A DNA stretch of 64,000 nt from an uncultured Castellaniella sp. (GCF_937988725.1 NZ_CALKHS010000001.1:124001-188000); one strand, 5' to 3'. Shown: positions 17,168 through 30,126, numbered from the stretch's first letter. Notes: generated by a model not told the origin, from the sequence alone. Numbers and translations are program-made.

Positions 17168-18679
17168 ATGATGGGGAAATTTGTATGGACGGCCGGAGGG
17201 GCGCTGTTGTGCGCGGCCACGGTCTGCAGCGCTGCGCAGAGCTTGCGCATCGGCCTGCAGGAGGATCCGGACACGCTGGATCCGGTGCGGGCGCGCACCT
17301 ACGTGTCGCGCATCGTGTTCACTTCGTTGTGCGACAAGCTGGTCGATATCGATCAGAAGCTGCAGTTCGTGCCGCAGTTGGCGCAGTCCTGGGCCTGGGG
17401 GCCGGATCACAAGACCCTGACCTTCAAGCTGCGCACCGATGTGGTCTTTCACGATGGCACGCCGTTCAACGCCGAGGCGGCCAAGGCCAATCTGGAACGC
17501 GCCCTGACGCTGAAGGGCAGCCAGCGGCGCAACGAGATCAAGTCCATCGAGTCGATCGAGACGCCCGACGCCGGTACGCTGGTGCTGCATCTGGCGCAGC
17601 CGGACGCGACGCTGCTGGCGCAGTTGTCGGATCGGGCGGGGATGATGCTCTCGCCCAAGAGCTTTGCCGATGGCGATCCATCGACGGTAAGCCGGCATCC
17701 GGTATGTTCGGGGCCGTACGAGTTCGTCAAGCGGGTACAGAACGACCGGATCGAGCTGAAGAAGTTCGATCGCTACTACGATGCGAAGGATTTCCATTTC
17801 GACCGGGTGGTGTTCCTGCCGATTCCGGACACCACGGTGCGCCTGCAGAACCTGCGCTCGGGGGGCATCGACATTCTGGAACGCCTGAACCCGTCGGACA
17901 TCAAAGAGGTCAAGGGAGATGCCAGCCTGAAGTTCAATCCGGTCACCGGCCTGGGCTTCCAGGAGGTCATCTTCAACATCGGCAACGGGCCTGCGGCCAA
18001 GGACAACCCTTTCGCCAACAAGCTGGTGCGTCAGGCGTTCCAGTTGACGATCGACCGGGATGCGATCAATCAGGTGGTGGGCAATGGCATCTACGAACCG
18101 GCGCAGCAGCCGTTCCCGCCGGCCAGTCCTTATCACAATGACAAATACCCGCCCATGAAGCCGGACATCGCCAAGGCCAAGGCGCTGCTCAAGCAGGCGG
18201 GATTCACCACGGTCGAGGCGAATTTCTCGTTCGGCAACACCACGATCAGCGCGTCCATCGCCGAAATGCTGCAGGCGATGGCGGCGCAGGCCGGCATTCG
18301 GCTGAATCTGAGGCCCACGGAATATGCGGCCATGTTGTCGGAAGAGGCAGCCGGCAATTTCCAGGTCGACATGCGGGGTTGGTCCGGCCGCGTGGACCCG
18401 GATGGCAATATTTTTGTCTTCGTCACCTGCGATGGTTCGCTGAACGATGGGAAATATTGCAACCCCAAGGTCGACGAGTTGCTCAAACAAGCCCGGACCG
18501 TCCTGGATGTCGAGGGCCGCAAAGCCGTCTACGGGCAGGCGCAGGACATCCTGCAGCAGGATCTGCCCAAGTTCTACATCTATTACCAGCCGTGGCCCTT
18601 CGCCACTCGCAAGCAGGTCCAGGGGTTCAAGCCCTATCCCGACGGCATGATCCGCCTGCGCGGCGTGTCGCTGTCCTAG
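17168..18679 (+). CDS. Peptide/glutathione-type ABC substrate-binding protein (copy 1)
   Basis: The 503-residue family-5 binding protein (DppA/OppA/GsiB type) has a signal peptide ending near CSAAQ and the family features SLRIGLQEDPDTLDP, LAQSWAWGPDHKTLTFKLR and VCSGPYEFV. AAGGAGACAAG precedes the ATG. Bases 17190-18111 are identical to the second copy at 25.97 kb, covering most of the signal peptide through about residue 315. The remaining ~185 residues are clearly diverged. It should deliver ligand to the permeases encoded immediately downstream. A gamma-glutamyl peptide or glutathione ligand is inferred from the adjacent gamma-glutamyltransferase genes. Confidence 0.92.
   Translation: MMGKFVWTAGGALLCAATVCSAAQSLRIGLQEDPDTLDPVRARTYVSRIVFTSLCDKLVDIDQKLQFVPQLAQSWAWGPDHKTLTFKLRTDVVFHDGTPFNAEAAKANLERALTLKGSQRRNEIKSIESIETPDAGTLVLHLAQPDATLLAQLSDRAGMMLSPKSFADGDPSTVSRHPVCSGPYEFVKRVQNDRIELKKFDRYYDAKDFHFDRVVFLPIPDTTVRLQNLRSGGIDILERLNPSDIKEVKGDASLKFNPVTGLGFQEVIFNIGNGPAAKDNPFANKLVRQAFQLTIDRDAINQVVGNGIYEPAQQPFPPASPYHNDKYPPMKPDIAKAKALLKQAGFTTVEANFSFGNTTISASIAEMLQAMAAQAGIRLNLRPTEYAAMLSEEAAGNFQVDMRGWSGRVDPDGNIFVFVTCDGSLNDGKYCNPKVDELLKQARTVLDVEGRKAVYGQAQDILQQDLPKFYIYYQPWPFATRKQVQGFKPYPDGMIRLRGVSLS
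17190..18111 (+). repeat. 922-bp segment identical to 25973-26894
   Basis: By eye every base matches the second copy at an offset of 8783. Flanking mismatches begin at 17189 (a versus g) and 18112 (g versus a). The segment lies wholly within the binding-protein gene and carries no element ends. Confidence 0.95.
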
Positions 18680-18746
18680 CCGCCGCTCCCGGGGCGCTAG
18701 GACTCCGGTCCGGGCGCTCCGGAACGGCCTTTCGGGGATGCACTGA

Positions 18747-19691
18747 ATGTTCAGACTGATCCTGCGCCGCATCGTCGTGGCGATTCCCACGCTCATCCTG
18801 GTCTCGATGATGATCTTCAGCCTGCAGAAGATCCTGCCGGGCGATCCTGTGCTTGCGATGGCCGGTGAAGAGCGCGACCCAGCCGTCCTGGAATTCCTGC
18901 GCGAGAAATATCGTCTCAACGATCCCCTGCCGCAGCAGTACCTGGCCTGGGTGCGGGAAGTGGCGCAGGGCAACCTGGGGATATCGCTACGGACGGAAAT
19001 CCCGGTGACCATCCTGATCGCCCAGAAGTTGCCTGTCACCATTCAGCTGGCGAGTATGGCCATCGTCTTTTCGGTCCTGATCGGGATTCCGCTGGGCATT
19101 CTGGCCGCCGTCAGGAAGGGCACGCGGTCGGAGTTCGGCATCAATCTGTTTGCGTTATCGGGAATGTCGATACCGAACTTCTGGCTGGGCATCCTGCTCA
19201 TCATGCTGGTGTCGGTGCATTGGCGCCTTTTGCCGGCCTCCGGCTTTGTCCCGCCCACGCAGGATTTCTGGCTGTCCATGAAGACGTCCCTGCTGCCGGC
19301 CATTGTGCTGGCCACGGCCATCAGCGCCTATCTGCTGCGCCATACGCGTTCGGCCATGCTGGAGGCGCTGCGCGCAGATTACATCCGCACGGCGCGGGCC
19401 AAGGGGGCCCCCGAATGGTCGGTCATCCTGCGCCACGCCCTGCGCAATGCCCTGATGCCCATCGTGACGCTGGTCACCATCCTGTTCGGCGAACTGCTGG
19501 CGGGCGCGGTGCTGACCGAACAGATCTTCGGCATCCCGGGGTTCGGGAAACTGCTGGTGGATGCGGTTTTCAATCGCGATTATGCGGTGGTGCAGGGGGT
19601 GGTGCTGTGCATCGCGGTGGGCTTCATCGCGCTGACCCTGCTGGCCGACGTGCTGTACATCCTCGTCAATCCCCGCTTGAGAAACGCATGA
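18747..19691 (+). CDS. ABC permease, DppB/GsiC type
   Basis: The 314-residue inner-membrane permease begins [20 protein letters not shown] and has the conserved TM1-proximal segment with ILPGDPV. The cytoplasmic EAA loop contains [27 protein letters not shown] and contacts the ATPase. Length (~310) and the C-terminal ending with NPRLR fit DppB/GsiC. Its stop overlaps the next start by 4 nt (ATGA), so translation is coupled. Confidence 0.95.
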   Translation: MFRLILRRIVVAIPTLILVSMMIFSLQKILPGDPVLAMAGEERDPAVLEFLREKYRLNDPLPQQYLAWVREVAQGNLGISLRTEIPVTILIAQKLPVTIQLASMAIVFSVLIGIPLGILAAVRKGTRSEFGINLFALSGMSIPNFWLGILLIMLVSVHWRLLPASGFVPPTQDFWLSMKTSLLPAIVLATAISAYLLRHTRSAMLEALRADYIRTARAKGAPEWSVILRHALRNALMPIVTLVTILFGELLAGAVLTEQIFGIPGFGKLLVDAVFNRDYAVVQGVVLCIAVGFIALTLLADVLYILVNPRLRNA

Positions 19692-20563
19692 CTTCCTCGT
19701 TCTCCGTCATCCCGGTCCCGGCTCCGAGGCGCCGCAATCGGTCCTGGGCCAAATTTCGCCACAACCGCTCGGCCATGCTGGGGGCCGTGATCATCCTGTT
19801 CTTCGTCGCGGTGGCCATATGCGCCCCCTGGATCGCCGGGCAGGACCCGCTGAAGGTCGGCTTCACAGCCATCCGCAAAGCTCCGTCCGCGCTGCACTGG
19901 TTCGGCACGGACGAGTTGGGCCGCGATCTGTTCAGCCGCATGGTCTATGGAGCCCGGGCGTCCCTGCTGGCGGGCACGGTCTCGGTGTTGATCGCCTTGG
20001 CGGTAGGCGTGCCGCTGGGGCTGATCTCGGGCTACTTCGGCGGTCTGCTGGACGGCTGCATCTCGCGCGTGACCGAAGCGCTGTTTTCCATCCCCTTCCT
20101 GATCCTGGCGATCGCCCTGGCGGCTTTTCTGGGACCCAGCCTGACCAATGCCATGATCGCGATCGGGGTGTCGGCCTCGCCGCTGTTCATCCGGCTGGCC
20201 CGGGGCCAGGTGCTGGCCGTGCGCCGCGAAGATTACGTGCAGAGCACGCGATCCTTGGGGGCGTCGGACCTGCGCATCATCCTGCGCCACGTCCTGCCCA
20301 ACATCATGCCGGCCCTGATCGTGCAGGCCACCATCCAGATCGCCGTCGCGATCATCGCCGAGGCCAGCCTCTCGTTTCTAGGGCTGGGATTGCAGCCGCC
20401 GGAGCCCTCCTGGGGTTCGATGCTGAATACCGGCAAGAACTTCATGACCCAAGCGCCCTGGATGTCGATTCTGCCGGGCTGCGCCATCTTCCTGGTGGTG
20501 TTCGGATTCAATTTGCTGGGCGATGGGCTGCGGGACGCCCTGGACCCGCGTCAGGAGGATTGA
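19688..20563 (+). CDS. ABC permease, DppC/GsiD type
   Basis: The 291-residue partner permease starts at ATG 19688, within the stop codon of the previous gene. It has the OppC-type N-terminal hydrophobic segment after a basic stretch, the motif [21 protein letters not shown], and an EAA loop ([23 protein letters not shown]). The end, [12 protein letters not shown], is typical of DppC/GsiD. It forms the transmembrane heterodimer with the preceding gene product. Confidence 0.95.
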   Translation: MTSSFSVIPVPAPRRRNRSWAKFRHNRSAMLGAVIILFFVAVAICAPWIAGQDPLKVGFTAIRKAPSALHWFGTDELGRDLFSRMVYGARASLLAGTVSVLIALAVGVPLGLISGYFGGLLDGCISRVTEALFSIPFLILAIALAAFLGPSLTNAMIAIGVSASPLFIRLARGQVLAVRREDYVQSTRSLGASDLRIILRHVLPNIMPALIVQATIQIAVAIIAEASLSFLGLGLQPPEPSWGSMLNTGKNFMTQAPWMSILPGCAIFLVVFGFNLLGDGLRDALDPRQED

Positions 20564-20565
20564 GC

Positions 20566-22428
<1,863 letters not shown>

Positions 22429-22469
22429 CGCGCCGCAGGGCGCCTCGATCCAGGGGGATAGGTATCGAC

Positions 22470-24266
22470 ATGTTTACGACGCGTCCTGAGATCACCGGGA
22501 CTTTCGGGGTGGTGGCCAGCACGCACTGGCTGGCTACAGGGGTGGGGATGTCCATCCTGGAGCGAGGTGGCAATGCCTTCGATGCCTGCGTCGCGTCGGC
22601 GTTTACGCTGCAGGTGGTGGAACCCAACCTGGTCGGCCCCGGCGGCGAGACGCCTGCGATCTTCCATTCGGTCCGCACGGGCCGGACCGAGGTGCTGTGC
22701 GGGCAAGGCGTCACTCCCGAGGGCGCGACGCTGGAGCGCTATCGCTCGGAGGGGCTCTCCATGATTCCGGGCAATGGCTGGCTGGCCACGGTGGTCCCGG
22801 GGGCTTTCGATGCCTGGATGATCCTGCTGCGGGATCATGGCGCCCTCAGCCTGCGCGAAGTGCTGGAGCCGGCCATCCACTATGCCGAACAGGGGCACCC
22901 TCTGTTGCAGCGGGTCTCCGACACCATCGCGGTTCTGAAGGATTTCTTCGAGACCTGCTGGCCCAGTTCGGCCACTGTGTACATTCCCCAGGGCTCCGTG
23001 CCGCAGCCGGGGCGCCTGTTCCGCAATCCGGCGCTGGCGCACACCTGGAAGCGCCTGCTGGCTGAGGCCGAATCGGTGGGGGCGGATCGTGAGCGCCAGA
23101 TCGAAAAGGCGCGTGACGTGTTCTATCGGGGCTTCGTGGCCGAGGCCATGGACGCGTACCTGCGCACCGAGGTCATGGACGAAAGCGGGTCGGCTCACCG
23201 GGGCGTGCTGACCGGGCAGGATCTCGCCGCCTGGTCGGCGTCCTATGAAACGCCCCTGCAGTACGGCTATGGCGATTTCACCGTGTCCAAGGCTGGGCCT
23301 TGGAGCCAGGGGCCCGCCTTCCTACAGGCGCTCGCCCTGCTGCGTCACACCGGTATCGCTTCGTGCCGGCCGGGTGATCCCCTGTTTGCGCATCTGCTGG
23401 TGGAAGTCGTCAAGCTGGTGTTTGCGGATCGCGAGGTCTATTACGGGGATCCGAAGTTCAACCGGGTCCCGCTGAAGGAACTGTTGTCCGAGCGCTATAA
23501 CCGCGAGAGGGCAGGGCTGATCAGGGATGAGGCTTCCATGGACCTGCGCCCCGGCGTGGTGCCGGGATTCGAGGCGGGTGTGCGGCGCGCCATGGCGGCG
23601 CTGGATCGGCTCTCTGCCGACCGCGGGTCTGGCGGCCCGGCATCTGCCATCGAGCGGATCAACCAGCAGGTTTCCGCGCGCAAGGGCGACACGACTCATG
23701 TGGATGTGATCGATCGATGGGGCAACATGATTTCGGCCACGCCATCGGGCGGGTGGCTGCAGTCCTCGCCCGTCATCCCGGAATTGGGTTTCGGGCTGAA
23801 TACGCGCGCCCAGATGTTCTGGCTGGAGGAAGGACTGCCCTGCACGCTGGAGCCCTTCAAGCGCCCCCGCACTACGCTCAGCCCGACCTTCGTGCATCGC
23901 CGGGGCCTGCCCTGGATGGCCTTCGGCACGCCGGGAGGGGATCAGCAGGAACAATGCCAGCTGCAGCTTTTCCTGCGCCATGTGCATCAGGGGCTGGATC
24001 TGCAGGCCGCGATCGACAGCCCCATGTTCTTCTCGCAGCATTTCCCGGGCTCCTTCTATCCAAGAGACCGGCGTCCGGGCCATCTGGCCATCGAGTCCAG
24101 CATCGGGACCGCGGTGCTGGATGATCTGCGGCGTCGGGGGCATCGGGTCGAAGAGTCGCCGCCCTGGAGCATCGGGCGCCTGACCGCGACGTCCCGCGAT
24201 GCGGACGGGCTTCTGCACGCGGCCGCTTCCGCGCGGCTGATGCAGGCGTACGCGGCGGGGCGATGA
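22470..24266 (+). CDS. Gamma-glutamyltransferase-family enzyme, no signal peptide (copy A)
   Basis: The 598-residue Ntn-hydrolase opens MFTTRPEITGTFGVVASTHW without a hydrophobic leader, so it should be cytoplasmic, unlike classical periplasmic GGT. Family features are ILERGGNAFDACVASAF, EPNLVGPGGETPA, and the autocatalytic cleavage site GDTTHVDVIDRWGNMIS, where the first Thr after GD would become the N-terminal nucleophile of the small subunit. TPGGDQQEQ follows near the C-terminus. Predicted activity: hydrolysis or transfer of gamma-glutamyl groups. It lies 42 nt downstream of the ATPase gene. Acylase-type activity on other amides is also possible. Confidence 0.9.
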   Translation: MFTTRPEITGTFGVVASTHWLATGVGMSILERGGNAFDACVASAFTLQVVEPNLVGPGGETPAIFHSVRTGRTEVLCGQGVTPEGATLERYRSEGLSMIPGNGWLATVVPGAFDAWMILLRDHGALSLREVLEPAIHYAEQGHPLLQRVSDTIAVLKDFFETCWPSSATVYIPQGSVPQPGRLFRNPALAHTWKRLLAEAESVGADRERQIEKARDVFYRGFVAEAMDAYLRTEVMDESGSAHRGVLTGQDLAAWSASYETPLQYGYGDFTVSKAGPWSQGPAFLQALALLRHTGIASCRPGDPLFAHLLVEVVKLVFADREVYYGDPKFNRVPLKELLSERYNRERAGLIRDEASMDLRPGVVPGFEAGVRRAMAALDRLSADRGSGGPASAIERINQQVSARKGDTTHVDVIDRWGNMISATPSGGWLQSSPVIPELGFGLNTRAQMFWLEEGLPCTLEPFKRPRTTLSPTFVHRRGLPWMAFGTPGGDQQEQCQLQLFLRHVHQGLDLQAAIDSPMFFSQHFPGSFYPRDRRPGHLAIESSIGTAVLDDLRRRGHRVEESPPWSIGRLTATSRDADGLLHAAASARLMQAYAAGR

Positions 24267-24292
24267 TTTTTGATTTCTAGAATGGAAAAGCC

Positions 24293-25918
24293 ATGACACA
24301 TTTCAACTGGTCCAATCCCTATCCCTCGATTCGCACGCCGCTGTTCGCGCGCAATGTGGTGTCCACCTCGCATCCACTGGCGGCGCAAGCGGGTCTGCGC
24401 ATGCTGCTCAAGGGCGGTAATGCCGTCGATGCCACCATCGCGGCGGCCGCCGCCATCATCCTGGTCGAGCCGGTGTCCTGCGGTCTGGGCGGCGATTGCT
24501 TCGCCATCGTCTGGGATGGTCGGCAACTGCGCGGCCTCAATGCATCGGGCAGCGCGCCGTCGGCCTGGAATCCGGATTATTTCAAGCGCAAGTACGGAGA
24601 GGATGGCCAGGGGCTGGCGGTTCAGCCGAAGCGGGGTTGGGATTCGGTTACGGTGCCGGGTGTCGTGGCCGGCTGGGCGGCGTTGCACGAAAAATTCGGC
24701 AAGCTGCCGTTCGAGGATCTCTTCGAGCCGGCCATCGAGGTCGCGGAACGCGGCTACATCCTGCCGCCCTTCGTCGTTGCCAAGTGGACCAAGGCGGTGG
24801 ACGAACTGCAATCCCAGCCAGGCTTCGCGCAGGCGTTCATGCCCCGTGGGCGCGCCCCGCTCGTGGGCGAGCACTTCATGTTGTCGGGCCTGGCCGATAC
24901 GTTCCGGAAGATCGCGCGGACCCGGGGTCGCACCCTGTACGAGGGCGAGCTGGCCGACAGGATGCTCGCGCATAGCCGGGAATGGGGCGGTGCCATGACG
25001 GCCGGCGATCTGCGCGATTACCGGCCCGAGTGGGTGGACCCCATCGGCAAGGATTACCACGGGTACACCCTGCACGAATTGCCGCCCAACGGGCAGGGCA
25101 TCGCCGCGCTGATGGCCCTGAAAATCGCCGAGCATTTCGATTTGCGGGATCGGCCGGTGGACTCCACGGCCTCGCAACATATCCAGATCGAGGCGATGAA
25201 GCTGGCGTTCGCCGACCTGTACCGGTATGCAGCGGATCCCCGGTCGATGGACGTGACGCCGGCACAGATGCTGGACGACGATTACCTGGCCAGCCGGGCG
25301 AAGCTGCTGCGTCTCGATCGAGCGAGCCATCCGCAGGCCGGGCGGCCGGACGCGGGTGGCACCATCTATCTGTCGGCTGCGGATGAGAGCGGCATGATGG
25401 TGTCCTTCATCCAGTCCAACTACATGGGCTTCGGCTCCGGGATCGTGGTGCCGGACACCGGCATCAGCATGCAGAATCGCGGGGTAGGGTTCTCGATGGA
25501 CCCGCGTTCCCCCAACGTGGTCATGGGTGGCCGCCGTCCTTTCCATACCATCATTCCCGCCTTCCTGACCCGCGATGGCAAGCCGGTGATGAGCTTTGGC
25601 GTCATGGGCGGGGACATCCAGCCCCAGGGGCATTTGCAGACGATGGTGCGCATGGTCGACTACGGGCAGCAGCCCCAGGCGGCCTGCGACGCCCCGCGCT
25701 GGAAGCTGAATCGGGATTTCACGCTGGATACCGAAGAAGGCATGAATCCCGACACGGTGCAGGGCCTGAAGGACCTGGGCCATGTGCTGCATTCCACCGA
25801 TGACACCTATATGGATTTCGGCGCCGGGCAGTTCATCTGGAAGCTCTCGGACGACCAGAACGACGGGTACGTTGCCGCCAGCGACCCCCGTCGGGACGGG
25901 CAGGCGGTGGGTTTCTGA
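24293..25918 (+). CDS. Gamma-glutamyltransferase-family enzyme, YwrD-like, no signal peptide (copy B)
   Basis: This 541-residue Ntn-hydrolase is a second, clearly different family member. It has LKGGNAVDATIAAAAA and VEPVSCGLGGDCFAIVWD, a likely cleavage region DAGGTIYLSAADESGMMVS with Thr as nucleophile, and a downstream SNYMGFGSGIVVPDTGI. The TIYL pattern instead of TTHxS is that of the YwrD-like subgroup, whose substrates are poorly known. No signal peptide is visible (MTHFNWSNPYPS). GGAAAAG precedes ATG 24293, 26 nt after copy A. Together the pair suggests intracellular processing of two related imported amides. Confidence 0.9.
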   Translation: MTHFNWSNPYPSIRTPLFARNVVSTSHPLAAQAGLRMLLKGGNAVDATIAAAAAIILVEPVSCGLGGDCFAIVWDGRQLRGLNASGSAPSAWNPDYFKRKYGEDGQGLAVQPKRGWDSVTVPGVVAGWAALHEKFGKLPFEDLFEPAIEVAERGYILPPFVVAKWTKAVDELQSQPGFAQAFMPRGRAPLVGEHFMLSGLADTFRKIARTRGRTLYEGELADRMLAHSREWGGAMTAGDLRDYRPEWVDPIGKDYHGYTLHELPPNGQGIAALMALKIAEHFDLRDRPVDSTASQHIQIEAMKLAFADLYRYAADPRSMDVTPAQMLDDDYLASRAKLLRLDRASHPQAGRPDAGGTIYLSAADESGMMVSFIQSNYMGFGSGIVVPDTGISMQNRGVGFSMDPRSPNVVMGGRRPFHTIIPAFLTRDGKPVMSFGVMGGDIQPQGHLQTMVRMVDYGQQPQAACDAPRWKLNRDFTLDTEEGMNPDTVQGLKDLGHVLHSTDDTYMDFGAGQFIWKLSDDQNDGYVAASDPRRDGQAVGF

Positions 25919-25950
25919 TTCCGATATTGATTACCCAAGGAGACAGGATC

Positions 25951-27462
25951 ATGGATAGGAAGTTGGCATGGGCGGCCGGAGGGGCGCTGTTGTGCGCGGC
26001 CACGGTCTGCAGCGCTGCGCAGAGCTTGCGCATCGGCCTGCAGGAGGATCCGGACACGCTGGATCCGGTGCGGGCGCGCACCTACGTGTCGCGCATCGTG
26101 TTCACTTCGTTGTGCGACAAGCTGGTCGATATCGATCAGAAGCTGCAGTTCGTGCCGCAGTTGGCGCAGTCCTGGGCCTGGGGGCCGGATCACAAGACCC
26201 TGACCTTCAAGCTGCGCACCGATGTGGTCTTTCACGATGGCACGCCGTTCAACGCCGAGGCGGCCAAGGCCAATCTGGAACGCGCCCTGACGCTGAAGGG
26301 CAGCCAGCGGCGCAACGAGATCAAGTCCATCGAGTCGATCGAGACGCCCGACGCCGGTACGCTGGTGCTGCATCTGGCGCAGCCGGACGCGACGCTGCTG
26401 GCGCAGTTGTCGGATCGGGCGGGGATGATGCTCTCGCCCAAGAGCTTTGCCGATGGCGATCCATCGACGGTAAGCCGGCATCCGGTATGTTCGGGGCCGT
26501 ACGAGTTCGTCAAGCGGGTACAGAACGACCGGATCGAGCTGAAGAAGTTCGATCGCTACTACGATGCGAAGGATTTCCATTTCGACCGGGTGGTGTTCCT
26601 GCCGATTCCGGACACCACGGTGCGCCTGCAGAACCTGCGCTCGGGGGGCATCGACATTCTGGAACGCCTGAACCCGTCGGACATCAAAGAGGTCAAGGGA
26701 GATGCCAGCCTGAAGTTCAATCCGGTCACCGGCCTGGGCTTCCAGGAGGTCATCTTCAACATCGGCAACGGGCCTGCGGCCAAGGACAACCCTTTCGCCA
26801 ACAAGCTGGTGCGTCAGGCGTTCCAGTTGACGATCGACCGGGATGCGATCAATCAGGTGGTGGGCAATGGCATCTACGAACCGGCGCAGCAGCCATTCCC
26901 GCCGGCCAGCCCCTACTTCAACCAGAAATACCCGCTGGTGAAGCCGGATATCGCCAAGGCAAAGGCCTTGCTCAAGCAGGCGGGGTTCCCGACGGTGCAG
27001 GCGGAACTGAATTTTGCCAACAACACGATCGCTTCGTCGGTGGCCGAGATGATCCAGGCCATGGCGGCGCAGGCCGGTTTCCAATTGTCGCTGCGCCCGA
27101 CGGAATACGCCGCGATGCTGGCCAACGATGCCCAGGGCAAGTTTCAGCTGGATATGCGGGGCTGGTCGGGGCGCGTGGACCCGGATGGCAATATCTTCAA
27201 TTTCGTGACCTGCAAGGGCCATGAGAATGATGGCCGGTACTGCAACGAGGAAATCGACCGACTGCTGAACAAGGCGCGCACCGAACCGGATGTGGCCAGC
27301 CGCCAGGCGATCTACGCCCAGGCGCAGGACATCCTGCAGGAAGACCTGCCCGACGTGTATCTGTACTATCAGCCCTGGCCGTTCGCCACCCGCGCGCAGC
27401 TGCGGGGGTTCAAGCCCCTTCCCGACGGCATGATCCGCCTGCGCGGGGTGTCCTTGTCTTGA
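25951..27462 (+). CDS. Peptide/glutathione-type ABC substrate-binding protein (copy 2)
   Basis: This 503-residue binding protein has the same length as the copy at 17.2 kb. ATG 25951 follows AAGGAGAC; an in-frame start at 25927 is rejected for lack of a ribosome binding site. Its first codons (MDRKLAWA) differ, then 922 bp are identical. From about residue 315 it differs at many positions, for example FNQKYPLV versus HNDKYPPM and NFVTCKGHENDGRYC versus VFVTCDGSLNDGKYC, while keeping the shared end MIRLRGVSLS. It closes the operon, 32 nt after copy B of the GGT genes, and probably serves the same permease with altered ligand preference. Confidence 0.92.
   Translation: MDRKLAWAAGGALLCAATVCSAAQSLRIGLQEDPDTLDPVRARTYVSRIVFTSLCDKLVDIDQKLQFVPQLAQSWAWGPDHKTLTFKLRTDVVFHDGTPFNAEAAKANLERALTLKGSQRRNEIKSIESIETPDAGTLVLHLAQPDATLLAQLSDRAGMMLSPKSFADGDPSTVSRHPVCSGPYEFVKRVQNDRIELKKFDRYYDAKDFHFDRVVFLPIPDTTVRLQNLRSGGIDILERLNPSDIKEVKGDASLKFNPVTGLGFQEVIFNIGNGPAAKDNPFANKLVRQAFQLTIDRDAINQVVGNGIYEPAQQPFPPASPYFNQKYPLVKPDIAKAKALLKQAGFPTVQAELNFANNTIASSVAEMIQAMAAQAGFQLSLRPTEYAAMLANDAQGKFQLDMRGWSGRVDPDGNIFNFVTCKGHENDGRYCNEEIDRLLNKARTEPDVASRQAIYAQAQDILQEDLPDVYLYYQPWPFATRAQLRGFKPLPDGMIRLRGVSLS
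25973..26894 (+). repeat. 922-bp segment identical to 17190-18111
   Basis: This is the second copy of the direct repeat inside the last gene of the operon. Identity stops abruptly at both ends while reading-frame homology continues, the pattern expected for gene conversion. Confidence 0.95.
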
Positions 27463-27510
27463 TTTCCCAGCTGTGGCCCCGTTCCAGTGCGGGGCCGCAG
27501 CCGGCGGGGG

Positions 27511-28584
<1,074 letters not shown>

Positions 28585-29208
28585 TCAGGGCACGACCTGG
28601 GGTGAAATCCAGTTTTCGATGTGGACGGCGGCCTCTTCCAGGCCGATGCGATGGGTGGCCGAAAAGGGCAACGCGGTCAGCGTGCCGATCTCCGCCAGGT
28701 CCTTGCGGGCCTGGGCGGCGGCGCGGATCCGCTGCCCGTACGGCAGCTTGTCGGCCTTGGTCAGCAGGGCCAGCGTGGGCAGGCCCCGCAGGCCGATCCA
28801 GTGGGCCAGGCGGCGATCCAGGTCGGTGACGCCGCGGCGGATGTCGATCAGCAGCACCACCCCCGCCAGGCTGCTGCGCTCGTGCAGGTAGCCGCCCAGG
28901 ACTTCCGCCCATTCGTCGCGGGCGGCGCGGTCCACCGCCGCGTAGCCGTAGCCCGGCAGGTCGACCAGGAAGCCCAGCCAGGCGTCGGCGGTGATCGGGT
29001 CGGGGATGCCGAACAGATTGATCAGGCGCGTGCGCCCGGGGGTCTTGCTGGAGAAGGCCAGGCGGCGCTGATTGGTCAGCACGTTGATGGCGGACGACTT
29101 GCCGGAATTGGACCGGCCCGCGAAACAGACCTCGGCGGTGGTCGGGGCGGGCAACTGATCCAGGCGGGCGGCGGAGATCGTAAAACGGGCGCGATGGAGA
29201 AGGGACAC
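28585..29208 (-). CDS. engB: Ribosome-biogenesis GTPase EngB/YihA
   Basis: The 207-residue TRAFAC GTPase has G1 GRSNSGKSS near residue 34, a conserved SSKTPGRTRLINLF switch, G3 DLPGYGYA, G4 TKAD and G5 FSAT. It helps assemble the large ribosomal subunit. The start is taken as GTG 29208, because VSLLHRARFTISAARLDQL aligns with the usual MSLLHRA start in related bacteria. Longer openings have no conserved content. It is divergent from the cytochrome c4 gene. Confidence 0.93.
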   Translation of the reverse strand: MSLLHRARFTISAARLDQLPAPTTAEVCFAGRSNSGKSSAINVLTNQRRLAFSSKTPGRTRLINLFGIPDPITADAWLGFLVDLPGYGYAAVDRAARDEWAEVLGGYLHERSSLAGVVLLIDIRRGVTDLDRRLAHWIGLRGLPTLALLTKADKLPYGQRIRAAAQARKDLAEIGTLTALPFSATHRIGLEEAAVHIENWISPQVVP

Positions 29209-29323
29209 GGCGGATCGGTGAAGGCCCGGTGGGCGCGGAGGACAAGGGGCAGGCGCATCGGGTGCCGGCCTGCGGCGAGGGCGTCGGCTTTCACGGACAG
29301 CGGAAGACGCCTGGTGCCTATTG

Positions 29324-29329
29324 TATAAT
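29324..29329 (+). promoter_or_regulatory. Perfect TATAAT -10 box for cytochrome c4
   Basis: TATAAT stands 108 nt before the cytochrome c4 start. No good -35 is seen at the standard distance. The leader contains a GGCTGC/GCAGCC stem (29352-29382) with a T6 run in its loop, which might attenuate transcription. Confidence 0.45.
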
Positions 29330-29436
29330 CTTCGCTTGTATTTGTTACGCCGGCTGCTGCGGGCCTTTTTTCGTGGGCAGCCTGGCCTCATGACCTGATG
29401 GCGCCCTGGGCGCCCGTACCCAAATCCGAGGACCTC

Positions 29437-30126
29437 ATGAAGCGTGCGCTTTCCAGTATGTTCATGGTCGGCAGCCTGGCGCTTGCCGGCGCCCTGCCTG
29501 GTTTGACCCACGCTCAAGACGCCGTCAAGCCCGATGCCAAAGCCGGCGAACAACTGTTCGTCAAGGGCGACATGTCGCGCGGCGTCCTGGCCTGTGTGAC
29601 CTGTCACGGCGACGCCGGCAACAGCACCATTCCGGCCAACCCGAACCTGGCCGCCATGCCGCATGAATACCTCGCCAAGCAACTGCGCGATTTCGCGCCC
29701 CAGGGCGACAAGCACGCCGCGCGCACCGGCCCCGACGGCGCGCCGTCCATCATGTCCACGATTGCGCCTTCGCTGACTCCTCAGGACGTCCAGAACGTCG
29801 CCCTGTACCTGTCGCAGCAGAAACTCGACTGGGACAAGGCCGGCACCGCCACCCATGAAGCCACCATGGATCGCGGCCAGCACATCTGGCGCGCCGGCAT
29901 CGCCGACCGCCAGGTGCCGGCCTGTGCGGCCTGCCACTCGGCCAACGGCGCCGGGCTGCCGGGCGAATTTCCGCGTCTGGCCGGCCAGCATCCGGAATAC
30001 CTCCTGGAACAGCTCAAGCTCTTCCGCTCGGGTGATCGGGCCAACACCATCATGCATGACATCACCAGCCGCATGACCGACCCCGACCTGGCCGCCGTGG
30101 CGGACTTCGCCGCCGGGCTGCGTTGA
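29437..30126 (+). CDS. Dihaem cytochrome c4
   Basis: The 229-residue periplasmic protein has a Sec signal ending near THAQD and two class I cytochrome c domains, with haem sites CVTCH near residue 53 and CAACH near residue 153. Each domain carries a later Met ligand region (SIMSTIAPSLT and HDITSRMTDPD). Cytochrome c4 shuttles electrons from bc1 to terminal oxidases. GAGGACC precedes ATG 29437. The system II maturation genes directly downstream attach haem to such proteins. Confidence 0.94.
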   Translation: MKRALSSMFMVGSLALAGALPGLTHAQDAVKPDAKAGEQLFVKGDMSRGVLACVTCHGDAGNSTIPANPNLAAMPHEYLAKQLRDFAPQGDKHAARTGPDGAPSIMSTIAPSLTPQDVQNVALYLSQQKLDWDKAGTATHEATMDRGQHIWRAGIADRQVPACAACHSANGAGLPGEFPRLAGQHPEYLLEQLKLFRSGDRANTIMHDITSRMTDPDLAAVADFAAGLR

